A DNA stretch of 64,000 nt from Comamonadaceae bacterium (GTDB lineage Bacteria > Pseudomonadota > Gammaproteobacteria > Burkholderiales > Burkholderiaceae_C). The stretch's first letter is position 1, and each line of letters opens with the position of its first letter. The position numbers were made by a program, and so were the translations under genes. Shown piece by piece: positions 20,362 to 29,479 of this stretch. The notes under the pieces were generated by a model. The model ran no database searches and had not been told where the DNA came from. It saw only the letters and a list, made by a program, of their open reading frames with translations. Location of the stretch: positions 1 to 64,000 of the forward strand of contig JAACZV010000020.1 of NCBI GenBank assembly GCA_009996515.1, given 5' to 3'.

Positions 20362-21435
20362 TCAATAGGGATAGGGCATCAGCACGCCGGCCTCGACCGA
20401 GATGAAGTAGGGCGACACGGTGGGCCAGTTCACGAGGTCGTAGCGGCCGCCGGCCGTGCGCTTCTCGACCTGCAGGCTGCGGAAGGTCAGCGGCGTCTTG
20501 GGCTGCACCGTCGTCGGCGCCATCGTCGGCTTAAGAAAATAGGCCCGCCCGGTGCGCCCGCCCAGGCCGTCGTCATTGCCCATGACGGTGCCGATGCCGC
20601 CCTCGACGACGACGGCCGTCTGCTCGTCCACCCCGATGCCGCGCAGCTGGGGCCAGCCCGCCCAGCCATCCGCGCTCAGCCGGGCCAGGAAGCTCACGAG
20701 CCGGCCCATGCGGTCGCGCGTGACCAGATGGGCATCCGTGATGACGCCGGCCATCCAGGGCAGCCCGTTCAGCAGGCTGCGGTCCAGCGTGACATTGCGG
20801 TCGTAGGGGTTGGCCATGGCCTGGGCCGACGAGACCGACTTGTTGGCGCCGGAATAGTCGAACTGCCCCAGCACCGAGAGGCCGGCACTCGTGCCGCCGA
20901 AGGGCACGTTGCGCGCCACGGCGGCCTGCACCGCGGCCTCCAGCGGCGTGCCGGCCCAGTCGTCGATGTAGGTGGACTGGTCGCCACCGGCGATGAAGAG
21001 CACGTCGGCGCGGGCGACGAGGTCCAGCACCTGCGGCGCGCTGGCGCCGGCCCGGGTCTTGATGACGATGGACTCGACCGAGTCGACGCCGCCCATCGCC
21101 ATCAGATAGGCGTTGTAGCCGTCGGCGCCGGAGGTGCGCAGGATGACGATGTCGACCTGGGTGGCCGAGCCGCCACGCGCCTTGGCGATCATCGCGCGGA
21201 AGGCGTCGTCGACATCGATGCCGCCGCCCATCAGCACCAGCATGGGCGAGGTCGGCCGCGGCGGCAGCGCGTCGCCGGCGTTGCCGCTGCGGTAGAGGTC
21301 GTAGTCCTTGGTGCTGACGGTGGGCTGGGTTCCGCTGCCGGCGCTGCCGCCACCGGCCCAGGCCGGGCCGGTGGCCAGGCCCATGCAGAACAGGCCGGCG
21401 ATGAAGGCGCGGCGAGCGAGGAGGAAGCGGTTCAT
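20362..21435 (-). CDS. Cyanophycinase-like S51 serine peptidase, exported
   Basis: Protein of 357 residues with a signal peptide carrying twin arginines (LARRAFIAGLF), ending near AWAGG. The peptidase S51 core is clear: LFIAGGDQSTY, the nucleophile-elbow GGTSAGLSVLG with serine near 179, and ITDAHLVTRDRMGRL. Cyanophycinases cleave the storage polymer multi-L-arginyl-poly-aspartate to beta-Asp-Arg. An exported form would use external polymer. No cyanophycin synthetase is in the window. The ATG at 21435 has an AGGAC ribosome site. Family assignment is good; exact substrate is inferred. Confidence 0.82.
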   Translation of the reverse strand: MNRFLLARRAFIAGLFCMGLATGPAWAGGGSAGSGTQPTVSTKDYDLYRSGNAGDALPPRPTSPMLVLMGGGIDVDDAFRAMIAKARGGSATQVDIVILRTSGADGYNAYLMAMGGVDSVESIVIKTRAGASAPQVLDLVARADVLFIAGGDQSTYIDDWAGTPLEAAVQAAVARNVPFGGTSAGLSVLGQFDYSGANKSVSSAQAMANPYDRNVTLDRSLLNGLPWMAGVITDAHLVTRDRMGRLVSFLARLSADGWAGWPQLRGIGVDEQTAVVVEGGIGTVMGNDDGLGGRTGRAYFLKPTMAPTTVQPKTPLTFRSLQVEKRTAGGRYDLVNWPTVSPYFISVEAGVLMPYPY

Positions 21436-21490
21436 ACGGTGTCCTGTGACGCCCGTCGGGGGCGGCGAGCCAGTTTAGGCAGGGGCGCGC

Positions 21491-23911
21491 TCAGGGCGCC
21501 AGCTCGGGTTCGGGGGGTGTGGCCTCGTCTTGCAGTGGGCCGGCCAGGCCGGCACTGGCCGGCGTGCGGTCCTGCCAGTAGCGCCGCCGGCGCTCGCGCT
21601 CGCAGCCGGCCTGGGCAGGCGGCAGCTCGCTGCGCCAGCGCCAGGCACCACAGCTGGGGCTGGCCAGCACCGCGATGCCGGCCGCCTGGTAGCGCGCCAG
21701 CACCGCTGGCGCCGGATGGCCGAAGCGGCTGCGATAGCCCGCCTGCACCAGGCCCACGGCGGGCCGCACGGCGTCCAGCAGCTCGGCGCTGGACGAGGTC
21801 TTGCTGCCATGGTGGGGCACCAGCAGCAGGTCGGCGCGCAGGTCGGCCTCGCGCTCCACCAGGCCCCGCTCCTGCCCGGCCTCCAGGTCGCCCGCCAGCA
21901 GCGCACGCCGGCCCGACGCGGCCGTGATGCGCAGCACGCAGGACAGGTCGTTGGGCTTGAGGCCGGCCGCGTAATGGGCCGGCAGGGGATGCAGCAGCTC
22001 GAAGCGCACGCCGTCCCAGGTCCAGCCCTGGCCGGCCTCGCAGCGCCGCGCCGGCGGCCCGGCCTTCAGCAGCGCATGGCCCGGCTCCAGCGAGCTGCGC
22101 AGCTCCGACACCGCCAAGGCCTGCAGCAGCGTCGCCGCGCCGCCCACATGGTCGCCGTCGCGATGGCTCAGCAGCAGCAGGTCCAGCCGCCGGATGCCCA
22201 GCGAGCGCAGCAGCGGCAGCAGCACGCGCTCGCCGGCATCCGCGCCGGGCGCATAGGTCGGCCCGGCGTCGAACAGCAGCGCATGGCCCCGGGTGCGCAC
22301 CAGCACGGCATTGCCCTGGCCGATGTCGGCCGCCAGCAGCTCGAACTCGCCCTGCGCCGGCCGCGGCACGGCCGGCCACAGCAGCGGCAACGTCATCAAC
22401 AGCCCCGCGCCGCGCAGCCGCCAGGGCAGGCGCAGCACCATCAGCACCGCGCCCAGCAGCGCCAGCCCCTGGGCCCAGACCGGCGCCGCCGGCAGCCACC
22501 AGACGGCGCCGGGCAGCGCCAGCAGCAGCTTGAGCCAGGCCAGCAGGCCCTGCACCAGCCAGGCGGCCAGCGTCCACAGCGGCGGCGCGAGACCGCCCAG
22601 CAGCGCCAGCGGCGTGATGACGAAGCTGATCAGCGGAATGGCCAGCAGATTGGCCAGCAGGCCGACGGCGGACAGCTGGGCGAAGCAGATCAGGCTCAGC
22701 GGCGCCAGGCCCACCGTCGCGATGGCCTGGGTGCGCAGCGCGGCCTTCAGCCGGGCCCGCCAGCCCGCGGCCGGCTCGCCGCCGGCCGCCATCAGCAGGC
22801 CCACGGCACCGAAGGACAGCCAGAAGCCGGGCTGCATCAAGGCCCAGGGGTCAACCGCCGTCACGACGACGGCCGCGCCCAGCAACACCAGCGGCCAGGG
22901 CCAGCGCAGGCCGACGCTCTGCAGGCCCGCGACGGCGGCCAGCATCAGCACCGTGCGCTGCGCCGGCACGCCCAAGCCGGAGAACAGCGCATAGCCCAGC
23001 GCCGCCGCCACGCCCAGCCAGCGCGCCGCCATGGGGGCCGGCAGGCGCAGGCAGAGCCGGCCGCTGCGCCGCCACAGCGGCCCCACCGCCGCGGCGGCCA
23101 GCCAGGCGAACAGCGTCACATGCAGGCCCGACACGCTGAGCAGGTGGGCCACGCCCGTGTCGCGGAACAGCGCCCAGTCGGCGCGCTCGATGGCGTTCTG
23201 GTCGCCCAGGCTCAGCGCCGCGAGCACGCCGGCCATGCCGGGGTCGGCCACATGGGCCTGGATGGCCCGGCGCAGGCGCTGGCGGGCCGCGTCGAGCTCC
23301 CACCAGGGCGCCGCCTGCAGGCGCTGGGCGGCGCGCACGACGCCGCTGGCGCGCAGCCCCTGCTCGAACAGCCACAGCTCGGCGTCGAAGCCGCCCGGGT
23401 TGGCCAGGCCATGGGCGCGCTTGAGCCGGGCCGTGAAACGCCAGCGCTCGCCGGCCGTGAGGGCCGGCAGGCCGTCCGGCAGCTCGTAGGCCAGCAGCAT
23501 CAGCCGGCGCGGCAGCTCCGGCGGCAGCGCCGTGCCGGCCGGCCCCACCGCCTCGACGGCGAACTCGAAGCGCCAGCCGGGCACGCCGCCCTGGCCCAGG
23601 ATGGCCACGGGCAGCGAGTCGATGCGGCCGGTCAGCGCGAGGTCGCGCCCCTCCCAGGCCGGATGCAGCTCGGGCGTCAGGCGCCACTCGGCGCGCAGTG
23701 CGCCCTGGGTGAAGGCCAGCAAGGCCGCGCCGGCGGCCAGTGCCGTCCAATGCCGCCGGCACCACGGCAGCAGCAGCGCGAAGGCCGCGGCCAGCAGCAG
23801 GTACTCGCCCGCGCCGGGCAGGCGCTCGCAACGCTGCAGCAGCGCCAGCCCGGCCAGCCAGGCCAGCCCCGTCGCCACCAGCTCGCGCATGCCCCAGGGC
23901 CGCTTGGTCAT
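21491..23911 (-). CDS. comEC: ComEC/Rec2 DNA-uptake channel
   Basis: Inner-membrane protein of 806 residues that carries single-stranded DNA into the cytoplasm in natural transformation. The N-terminal DUF4131 region (to about 200) precedes the multi-helix Competence domain (around GVAHLLSVSGLHVTLFAW) and a C-terminal metallo-beta-lactamase domain with DIGQGNAVLV and the metal motif HRDGDHVGG near 580-590, followed by PHHGS. The ATG at 23911 follows a strong GAGGGG site that sits directly beside a stable hairpin. It is a stand-alone gene, divergent from ridA-dsbB. Intact, so competence machinery is probably present elsewhere. Confidence 0.92.
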   Translation of the reverse strand: MTKRPWGMRELVATGLAWLAGLALLQRCERLPGAGEYLLLAAAFALLLPWCRRHWTALAAGAALLAFTQGALRAEWRLTPELHPAWEGRDLALTGRIDSLPVAILGQGGVPGWRFEFAVEAVGPAGTALPPELPRRLMLLAYELPDGLPALTAGERWRFTARLKRAHGLANPGGFDAELWLFEQGLRASGVVRAAQRLQAAPWWELDAARQRLRRAIQAHVADPGMAGVLAALSLGDQNAIERADWALFRDTGVAHLLSVSGLHVTLFAWLAAAAVGPLWRRSGRLCLRLPAPMAARWLGVAAALGYALFSGLGVPAQRTVLMLAAVAGLQSVGLRWPWPLVLLGAAVVVTAVDPWALMQPGFWLSFGAVGLLMAAGGEPAAGWRARLKAALRTQAIATVGLAPLSLICFAQLSAVGLLANLLAIPLISFVITPLALLGGLAPPLWTLAAWLVQGLLAWLKLLLALPGAVWWLPAAPVWAQGLALLGAVLMVLRLPWRLRGAGLLMTLPLLWPAVPRPAQGEFELLAADIGQGNAVLVRTRGHALLFDAGPTYAPGADAGERVLLPLLRSLGIRRLDLLLLSHRDGDHVGGAATLLQALAVSELRSSLEPGHALLKAGPPARRCEAGQGWTWDGVRFELLHPLPAHYAAGLKPNDLSCVLRITAASGRRALLAGDLEAGQERGLVEREADLRADLLLVPHHGSKTSSSAELLDAVRPAVGLVQAGYRSRFGHPAPAVLARYQAAGIAVLASPSCGAWRWRSELPPAQAGCERERRRRYWQDRTPASAGLAGPLQDEATPPEPELAP

Positions 23912-23918
23912 GCCCCTC

Positions 23919-23945
23919 CCCCGGCCCCGAGGATGGGGGCCGGGG
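23919..23945 (-). promoter_or_regulatory. Hairpin abutting the comEC ribosome site
   Basis: A perfect 10-bp inverted repeat, CCCCGGCCCC at 23919-23928 and GGGGCCGGGG at 23936-23945, has a 7-base loop. On the comEC transcript it ends immediately before the Shine-Dalgarno GAGGGG. It could modulate translation by occluding the ribosome landing site. It has no adjoining T-run in the comEC direction, so it is not a terminator of that transcript. Confidence 0.5.
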
Positions 23946-23989
23946 TGTAGCATGCCGCCGTTTTTTTCTCGCGCCAGCGCGCTTCCCCC

Positions 23990-24457
23990 ATGAGCTCCTC
24001 CGCCATCCAAGCCAAGCTCGCCGAGCTCGGCATCACCCTGCCCCCCCTGGCCGTGCCGGCCGCGGCCTATCAGCCCTTCGTTCGCACGGGCAACCTGCTG
24101 TTCCTGTCGGGCCACATCGCCAAGAAGGACGGCAAGCCCTGGGTGGGCCAGCTGGGCAAGGACGTGGACACGGCCACCGGCCAGGCGGCCGCCCGGGCCG
24201 TCGCCATCGACCTGCTGGGCACGCTGCAGGCCGCCACCGGCGACCTCGGCAAGGTGGTGCGCGTCGTCAAGGTCATGAGCCTGGTCAACAGCACGCCCGA
24301 CTTCACCGAGCAGCACCTGGTCACCAACGGCTGCTCCGAGCTGCTGGCCGCCGTGCTGGGCGACGCGGGCAAGCATGCGCGCAGCGCCTTCGGCGTGGCG
24401 CAGATCCCGATGGGCGCCTGCGTCGAGATCGAGCTGATCGCGGAAGTGCGGGACTGA
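23990..24457 (+). CDS. RidA/YjgF-family protein
   Basis: Small enzyme of 155 residues. RidA proteins hydrolyse reactive 2-aminoacrylate and related enamine/imine intermediates; some members do other chemistry. The core blocks NLLFLSGHIAKKDG, the central VVRVVKVMSLVNS and the C-terminal AFGVAQIPMGACVEIE fit the YjgF fold. It lacks the archetypal C-terminal RVAVEVARLP wording, where the substrate-binding arginine resides, so it belongs to a divergent subfamily. The stop overlaps the dsbB start (TGATG), showing one transcript. Confidence 0.87.
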   Translation: MSSSAIQAKLAELGITLPPLAVPAAAYQPFVRTGNLLFLSGHIAKKDGKPWVGQLGKDVDTATGQAAARAVAIDLLGTLQAATGDLGKVVRVVKVMSLVNSTPDFTEQHLVTNGCSELLAAVLGDAGKHARSAFGVAQIPMGACVEIELIAEVRD

Positions 24458-24948
24458 TGTTCGCCCCGCCTTCCAAGTGGCCGGCGCGCGCGCTGGCGGC
24501 CATGGCCGTCGCGAGCTTCGCCGCCGTGGCGGCGGCCCTCGTCGCCCAGCACCAGTTCGGCGTCAAGCCCTGCCCCTGGTGCGTGCTGCAGCGCGGCATC
24601 TTCCTGCTCATCGGTGCGGTCTCGCTGCTGGGCTGGCTGGTGCAGGCCCGGCGCCCGCTGCGCCAGGGTGCGCTGGTCGTCGTGCTGGCGCTGTGCGCGG
24701 CGGGCCTGACGGCCGCGGTCTTCCAGCATGAGGTGGCCTCGCAGACCGCCAGCTGCGCGATGGGCCTGGCGGACAAGATCCTGACGGCCCTCAACCTCGA
24801 GGAGCTGTGGCCGCCCGTCTTCATGGTCACGGCCGGCTGCGCCGAGGCGGCCGCCTACCGGCTCGTGGGCCTGCCCTACGAGGTGTGGAGCGGGCTGCTG
24901 TTCGTCGCCATGGGTGCCGTGGGCCTCGTCGCGCTGAACAAGCGCTGA
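24457..24948 (+). CDS. dsbB: Disulfide bond formation protein B
   Basis: Inner-membrane quinone reductase that reoxidises DsbA, 163 residues with four helices. The first redox pair CPWC is at C39/C42, the second at C100 (TASCAMG) and C128 (TAGCAEA), all in the expected periplasmic loops. The helix-adjacent arginine in LQRGIF near 46 is the conserved quinone-interacting residue. It overlaps ridA by one base of its ATG. The gene ends 7 bases from the convergent gamma-glutamyltransferase stop. Confidence 0.93.
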   Translation: MFAPPSKWPARALAAMAVASFAAVAAALVAQHQFGVKPCPWCVLQRGIFLLIGAVSLLGWLVQARRPLRQGALVVVLALCAAGLTAAVFQHEVASQTASCAMGLADKILTALNLEELWPPVFMVTAGCAEAAAYRLVGLPYEVWSGLLFVAMGAVGLVALNKR

Positions 24949-24955
24949 GGCGGCA

Positions 24956-26728
24956 TCACTCGCCCTTGACGATGCCCTCGCGGCGCGGGTCGGCGCCGCC
25001 GGCCCAGCCGCCGCCGTCCACACGCATCAACACCTGCAGGCCGCTGGTCAGGTCGGCCTCGACGACCTGGTGGCCGCGGCCGCGCAGCTCGGCCAGCTGC
25101 CCGGCCGTCAGCGCCGCACGCTCGACGATGAGGCTGCCGGCGTTGAAGTGGCCGAAGTTGGGCAGGTCCACCGCCTGCTGCACCGGCAGGCCCCAGGCCA
25201 GCGCGCCGGTCAGCAGCTTGGCCACGTAGTGGATGATGACCGGCCCGCCCGGCGAGCCGGCCACCATGAGCAGTTGGCCGTCGCGGTCGAACACCAGCGT
25301 GGGCGCCATGCTGGAGCGCGGCCGCTTGCCCGCCTCCACGCGGTTGGCCACCGGCCGGCCGTCGGCGCCCGCCGGGTTCAGCGAGAAGTCGGTGAGCTGG
25401 TTGTTCAGCATGAAGCCGCCGGCCAGGCCGGTGCCGCCGTCGCTCATGACGCGGTTGCCGAAGGCCGACTCGACGCTGGTCGTCATGGCCACCGCCCGGC
25501 CCTGGGCATCGACGATGCTGATGTGGCTGGTGCCGGCCTCCAGCTGCTGGGCCTGGGGCGCCAGCGAGCGCTTGACCGCGCCGGGATCGCCCGCCGTGGC
25601 GGGCGGCATCGCGCGCTCGCCGATCAGCGCGCCGCGCGCCTTCAGGTAGGCCGGTGCCAGCAGGTTGAGCCAGTCGCCGCCCGGCGCGGTGACGAAGGCC
25701 GGGTCGGCGATGAACTGCGCCCGGTCGGCGAATGCCAGCTTGGCGGACTCCGCATAGGCATGCAGCCAGTCGGCCGTCAGGCCCCGGGCCGAGCGCGCGG
25801 CGGGCTGGGTCTCCAGCAGGCCCAGGATCTGCATCAGCGTCAGATGGCCCGAGGTCGGTGGGCCGAAGCCGCAGACGCGAACACTGCGCCAGTCGTTGCA
25901 CAGCGGCGGACGCAGGACGGGCTGGTAGCCGGCCAGGTCGGCCGTCGTCAGCAGGCCGGGGCGCGCATGGCCTTGCACGCGACGCACGATGTCCTCGGCC
26001 ACCGGGCCGGTGTAGAAGGCCTTCACGCCCTGGCTGGCGATGCCGCGCAGCACGGCGGCATAGGCCGGGTTCTTCAGCAGCGTGCCGACCGGCCTGGGGT
26101 TGCCGGCGGCGTCGAAGAAGTACGGCGCGGCCTGCGGATCGCGGCGCAGCGCGGCCTCGGCGCTGAACAGCTCGAACAGCCGCGGGCTGATCGCAAAGCC
26201 CTGCTCGGCCAGCGCGATGGCCGGCTCGAACAGCCGCGCCCAGGGGAGCTTGCCATGCCGGCGGTGGCCTTCGGCCAGCATGGCCAGCACGCCGGGCGTG
26301 CCGGTGGACAGGCCGCTCAGGATGGCGTCGCGCATGGCCAGCGGGCGTCCGTCGGGCCGCAGGAACATCCCGGGCGTGGCCGCCGCCGGCGCCGTCTCGC
26401 GGCCATCCAGCGCCTGCACCTGGTGGCCGTCCCAGTGCAGCAGGAAGGCGCCGCCGGCAATGCCGCTGGACTGCGGCTCGACGAGGCCCAGCACGGCCTG
26501 CACGGCGATGGCCGCATCCATGGCCGAGCCGCCGGCCTTCAGCATGGCGGCGCCGGCCTCGGCGGCCAGCGGATTGGCCGCCGACACCGCGAAATGCCGG
26601 GCAGGCGTCGTCAGGCCACCCTGCTTGGCCGTGCGGGTGGTGGCGGCCTCGGGCTGGTCCAGGGCCTGGGCCGGAGCCAGCAGGCCGGCCAGCAGCAGGG
26701 AACAAAAGAGTCGGCGCATGGCGGGCAT
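24956..26728 (-). CDS. ggt: Gamma-glutamyltransferase
   Basis: Periplasmic Ntn-hydrolase of 590 residues that cleaves and transfers the gamma-glutamyl group of glutathione. A signal peptide ends near PAQALD. The proenzyme self-cleaves before the catalytic threonine of GTSHISIVD near residue 400, giving large and small subunits; the small-subunit motifs TTSVESAFGN, LNNQLTDFS and GSPGGPVIIHY are present. Two starts are possible (26728 and 26719); both keep the signal peptide. It faces dsbB tail to tail and stands apart from the CoA-transferase genes upstream by 36 bases. Confidence 0.93.
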   Translation of the reverse strand: MPAMRRLFCSLLLAGLLAPAQALDQPEAATTRTAKQGGLTTPARHFAVSAANPLAAEAGAAMLKAGGSAMDAAIAVQAVLGLVEPQSSGIAGGAFLLHWDGHQVQALDGRETAPAAATPGMFLRPDGRPLAMRDAILSGLSTGTPGVLAMLAEGHRRHGKLPWARLFEPAIALAEQGFAISPRLFELFSAEAALRRDPQAAPYFFDAAGNPRPVGTLLKNPAYAAVLRGIASQGVKAFYTGPVAEDIVRRVQGHARPGLLTTADLAGYQPVLRPPLCNDWRSVRVCGFGPPTSGHLTLMQILGLLETQPAARSARGLTADWLHAYAESAKLAFADRAQFIADPAFVTAPGGDWLNLLAPAYLKARGALIGERAMPPATAGDPGAVKRSLAPQAQQLEAGTSHISIVDAQGRAVAMTTSVESAFGNRVMSDGGTGLAGGFMLNNQLTDFSLNPAGADGRPVANRVEAGKRPRSSMAPTLVFDRDGQLLMVAGSPGGPVIIHYVAKLLTGALAWGLPVQQAVDLPNFGHFNAGSLIVERAALTAGQLAELRGRGHQVVEADLTSGLQVLMRVDGGGWAGGADPRREGIVKGE

Positions 26729-26764
26729 CTTAGGCAGACGCCCGCCAATCCGGCGGCAGCGACC

Positions 26765-27403
26765 TCAGAGCAGCGGCACGCCGGTCTTGCTCTGCGCGAA
26801 CTCGCGCGTGACGCCCTCGGCCAGCTCCACGAGCTTCAGCCCTTCCGGCACGACGTCGAAGACGCCCAGGTCCGTGATGATGCGGTCCACCACGCCCACG
26901 CCGGTCAGCGGCAAGGTGCAGTTCGGGATGATCTTCAGGTCTTCCGTGCCGTCCTTCTTGCGGGCCACATGCTCCATCAGCACGATGACGCGCTTGACGC
27001 CGGCGACCAGGTCCATCGCGCCGCCCATGCCCTTGACCATCTTGCCCGGGATCATCCAGTTGGCCAGGTCGCCACGGCCGCTGACCTGCATCGCGCCCAG
27101 GATGCTGAGGTTGATCTTGCCGCCGCGGATCATCGCGAAGCTGTCGTGGCTGCCGAAGATGCTGGAGCCCGGCAGCGTCGTCACCGTCTGCTTGCCGGCG
27201 TTGATGAGGTCGGCGTCGACCTGGTCCTCGGTCGGGAACGGGCCTATGCCCAGCATGCCGTTCTCGCTCTGCAGCCAGACTTCCTTGTCCGCCGGCACAT
27301 GGTTGGCCACCAGCGTCGGGATGCCGATGCCGAGATTCACGTAGAAGCCGTCCTCCAGCTCCTGGGCCGCGCGCGCGGCCATCTGGTCTTGCGTCCACGC
27401 CAT
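26765..27403 (-). CDS. scoB: 3-oxoacid CoA-transferase subunit B
   Basis: Beta subunit, 212 residues, of the succinyl-CoA:3-oxoacid CoA-transferase type. The catalytic glutamate is E47 in the LQSENGMLG motif, which forms the glutamyl-CoA thioester. [10 protein letters not shown] and GGAMDLV are family blocks. It starts one base after the stop of subunit A, so the two are made together as a heteromer. The enzyme activates acetoacetate or related 3-oxoacids for ketone-body or PHB-derived carbon use; adipate-type substrates cannot be excluded. Confidence 0.92.
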   Translation of the reverse strand: MAWTQDQMAARAAQELEDGFYVNLGIGIPTLVANHVPADKEVWLQSENGMLGIGPFPTEDQVDADLINAGKQTVTTLPGSSIFGSHDSFAMIRGGKINLSILGAMQVSGRGDLANWMIPGKMVKGMGGAMDLVAGVKRVIVLMEHVARKKDGTEDLKIIPNCTLPLTGVGVVDRIITDLGVFDVVPEGLKLVELAEGVTREFAQSKTGVPLL

Positions 27404-27404
27404 C

Positions 27405-28112
27405 TCAGCTCTCCTTCTTGGGCGACAGCGTCACCTTCTCGATGCGCTTCTCGGGATGCGCGTTGACGACGATGCGGTGCACATAGATGCCCGGCAGGTG
27501 GATGTCGTCCGGGTCGATGTCGCCGGTCTCGACCAGCTGCTCCACCTCGACGACGGTCAGCTTGCCGGCCATGGCCGCGGCCGGGTTGAAGTTGCGCGCG
27601 GTGCGGCGAAACACCAGGTTGCCGCTCTTGTCGGCCTTGTAGGCCTTGACCAGGGACACCTCGGGCAGCAGTGCGCGCTCCATCACATAGGTCTCGCCGT
27701 CGAACTCGCGCAGCTCCTTGCCCTCGGCCACCACGGTGCCGACGCCGGTCTTGGTGAAGAAGGCCGGGATGCCGGCACCGCCGGCGCGCAGCTTCTCGGC
27801 CAGCGTGCCCTGGGGCGTGAACTCCAGCTCCAGCTCGCCGGCCAGGTATTGGCGCTCGAACTCCTTGTTCTCGCCGACATAGCTGGAGATCATCTTCTTG
27901 ATCTGGCGCGTCTCCAGCAGCTGGCCCAGGCCGAAGCCGTCCACGCCCGCGTTGTTGGAGATCACCGTCAGGCCCTTGACGCCGCTGTCGCGCAGTGCCG
28001 CGATCAGCGCCTCGGGGATGCCGCACAGGCCGAAGCCGCCGACGGCCAGCAACTGCCCGTCCTTCACGACCCCACGCAGCGCCTCGGCGGCGCTGGGGTA
28101 CACCTTGTTCAT
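27405..28112 (-). CDS. scoA: 3-oxoacid CoA-transferase subunit A
   Basis: Alpha subunit of 235 residues, first gene of the pair. The glycine-rich CoA-binding block [11 protein letters not shown] is near 24-34 and the ISNNAG segment follows near 51-56. [13 protein letters not shown] and [12 protein letters not shown] are typical of the family. Start at 28112 is preceded by GGAGACGGC. Together with subunit B it forms an operon of two genes; no thiolase or reductase gene is adjacent. Confidence 0.92.
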   Translation of the reverse strand: MNKVYPSAAEALRGVVKDGQLLAVGGFGLCGIPEALIAALRDSGVKGLTVISNNAGVDGFGLGQLLETRQIKKMISSYVGENKEFERQYLAGELELEFTPQGTLAEKLRAGGAGIPAFFTKTGVGTVVAEGKELREFDGETYVMERALLPEVSLVKAYKADKSGNLVFRRTARNFNPAAAMAGKLTVVEVEQLVETGDIDPDDIHLPGIYVHRIVVNAHPEKRIEKVTLSPKKES

Positions 28113-28186
28113 GCCGTCTCCTGCTTTTGGAAAAGAGCACGAAGCGTAGCGCCCCCGGGGCGGCGGCGTCGATTACGCAGAATCGC

Positions 28187-28774
28187 CTATTCGGGCCGGG
28201 GCCGGCGGCGCTGCAGCAACAACGCGCCCAGGCAGGCCGCCGCCAGGCCCAGCGAGCCCGGCTCGGGCAACTGGCCGGGCTCCGTGGGGCTGGCGGCGAC
28301 GACGTTCAGGAACAGGCTGTGCTCGGGCGTCCACGACACCTCGGCGCCGCTCGCGTCGAGAAAGGCCAGCGAGAAACCGCCTCCCGAGTAGCCGCCCAGC
28401 GCGGCCTGCCCGCCCACGGGCGCCAGCCGGCCGAACACGAAGTCCATGCCCTGCCCCGGCGCCAGATCCATCGCGGCGAACTGCTCGGCCAGCGACTGCA
28501 CGGGCGCCAGGAACTCATAGGCGGACTCGATGCCCTCGCCGTAGGCCGCCAGGAAGCGGCTGCCCAGCAGATGCTCGGTCGCCGAGGCCGCGTTGTAGAT
28601 CGTCGCGTGCAGCTCCAGCGTCTGGTCGGGGGTCAGCGTGTAGCTCCACTGCTTCAGATCCCAGGCCAGGCCGAGGCCCGCCTGGGCCGCGCCAGCGGCG
28701 GCCAGCAGCCCGGCGGCCAGCAGCGCGCGCAGCATCCGGCCCCTGCGGGCCGCCATAGAAACCAAAGCCATCAT
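28187..28774 (-). CDS. PEP-CTERM sorting-domain protein
   Basis: Predicted exported protein of 195 residues. The N-terminus has positive charges then a hydrophobic run ending GAAQAG, a signal peptide. The C-terminus carries LPEPGS, a hydrophobic helix and QRRRPR, the PEP-CTERM signal. The middle has no recognised motif. The start at 28774 (two consecutive ATGs) has CTGGAG upstream. Unlike the other two PEP-CTERM genes in the window I see no convincing sigma-54 promoter or TGTCG-N7-TGACA dyad upstream, so its control is likely different. Confidence 0.72.
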   Translation of the reverse strand: MMALVSMAARRGRMLRALLAAGLLAAAGAAQAGLGLAWDLKQWSYTLTPDQTLELHATIYNAASATEHLLGSRFLAAYGEGIESAYEFLAPVQSLAEQFAAMDLAPGQGMDFVFGRLAPVGGQAALGGYSGGGFSLAFLDASGAEVSWTPEHSLFLNVVAASPTEPGQLPEPGSLGLAAACLGALLLQRRRPRPE

Positions 28775-28915
28775 CGAACTCCAGGTTTGAGGTGAAGGCC
28801 TGCACGGTAGGGCGCCCTGCGCGGCGCCGAATCGCCCATTGGAGCCATGGCCCGGGCCATCCCCAAGAGCCAGGGGGCCGAGCCCGGGTAGCATCGCGGC
28901 CCGCAGCCGCCGGCC

Positions 28916-29479
28916 ATGCCCTCACCCGTGCTCCCCGCCCTCGACTACCGCAGCGCCTTTCAGTTCGCCCCCATCGGCCTGGTGCTGTCGGTGCAGCGCC
29001 AGATCGTGGACTGCAACGAGCGCGTGCTGCAGATCTTCGGCGCCACCCGGGAGCAGCTCATCGGCCAGAGCTTTGCCGTCATGTACCCCAGCGCCGCCGA
29101 GTTCGAACGCACCGGCGCGCGCATCGTCGCCAGCCTGGACGCCCAGGGCCGCTACGCCGACGACCGCGTCATGCGCCGGCTGGGCCGGGGCGAGCTGTTC
29201 TGGTGCCATGTGACGGGCCGCGCGCTGGACCCGGCCGACCCGCATGCGCGCGGCATCTGGAGCTTCGAGGACTTGTCGGCGCGCCGCCAGATCACGGCCG
29301 AGCTGACGCCGCGCGAGCGCGAGATCGCCGCGCTGCTGGTCGAGGGCCAGACCAGCAAGCTCATCGGTCGCCGCCTGGGCGTGAGCCCGCGCACGGTGGA
29401 CATCTACCGTGGCCGGCTGATGAAGAAGTACGCGGCGGGCAGCACGCCCGAACTGATACACAAACTGCTGTCCGCATGA
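28916..29479 (+). CDS. PAS-LuxR transcriptional regulator
   Basis: Regulator of 187 residues. Residues 10-125 form a PAS domain (FQFAPIGLVLSVQRQIVDCN start; WCHVTGRALDP near 96-106). A LuxR-type helix-turn-helix follows from about 129, with LTPREREIAALL and the recognition segment GRRLGVSPRTVDIYRGRLMKK. There is no receiver domain, so the signal is sensed by the PAS domain itself. The stop overlaps the start of the DUF3667 gene (ATGA), linking the two functionally. Ligand unknown. Confidence 0.86.
   Translation: MPSPVLPALDYRSAFQFAPIGLVLSVQRQIVDCNERVLQIFGATREQLIGQSFAVMYPSAAEFERTGARIVASLDAQGRYADDRVMRRLGRGELFWCHVTGRALDPADPHARGIWSFEDLSARRQITAELTPREREIAALLVEGQTSKLIGRRLGVSPRTVDIYRGRLMKKYAAGSTPELIHKLLSA

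Noticed and set aside
28833-28847. Sigma-54-like match TGGGCGATTCGGCGC upstream of the PEP-CTERM gene at 28187-28774
   Set aside because: Only the GG and GC are kept; the -12 side reads GCGC rather than TTGC, and no TGTC/GACA dyad lies upstream. Such matches are expected by chance in GC-rich DNA.
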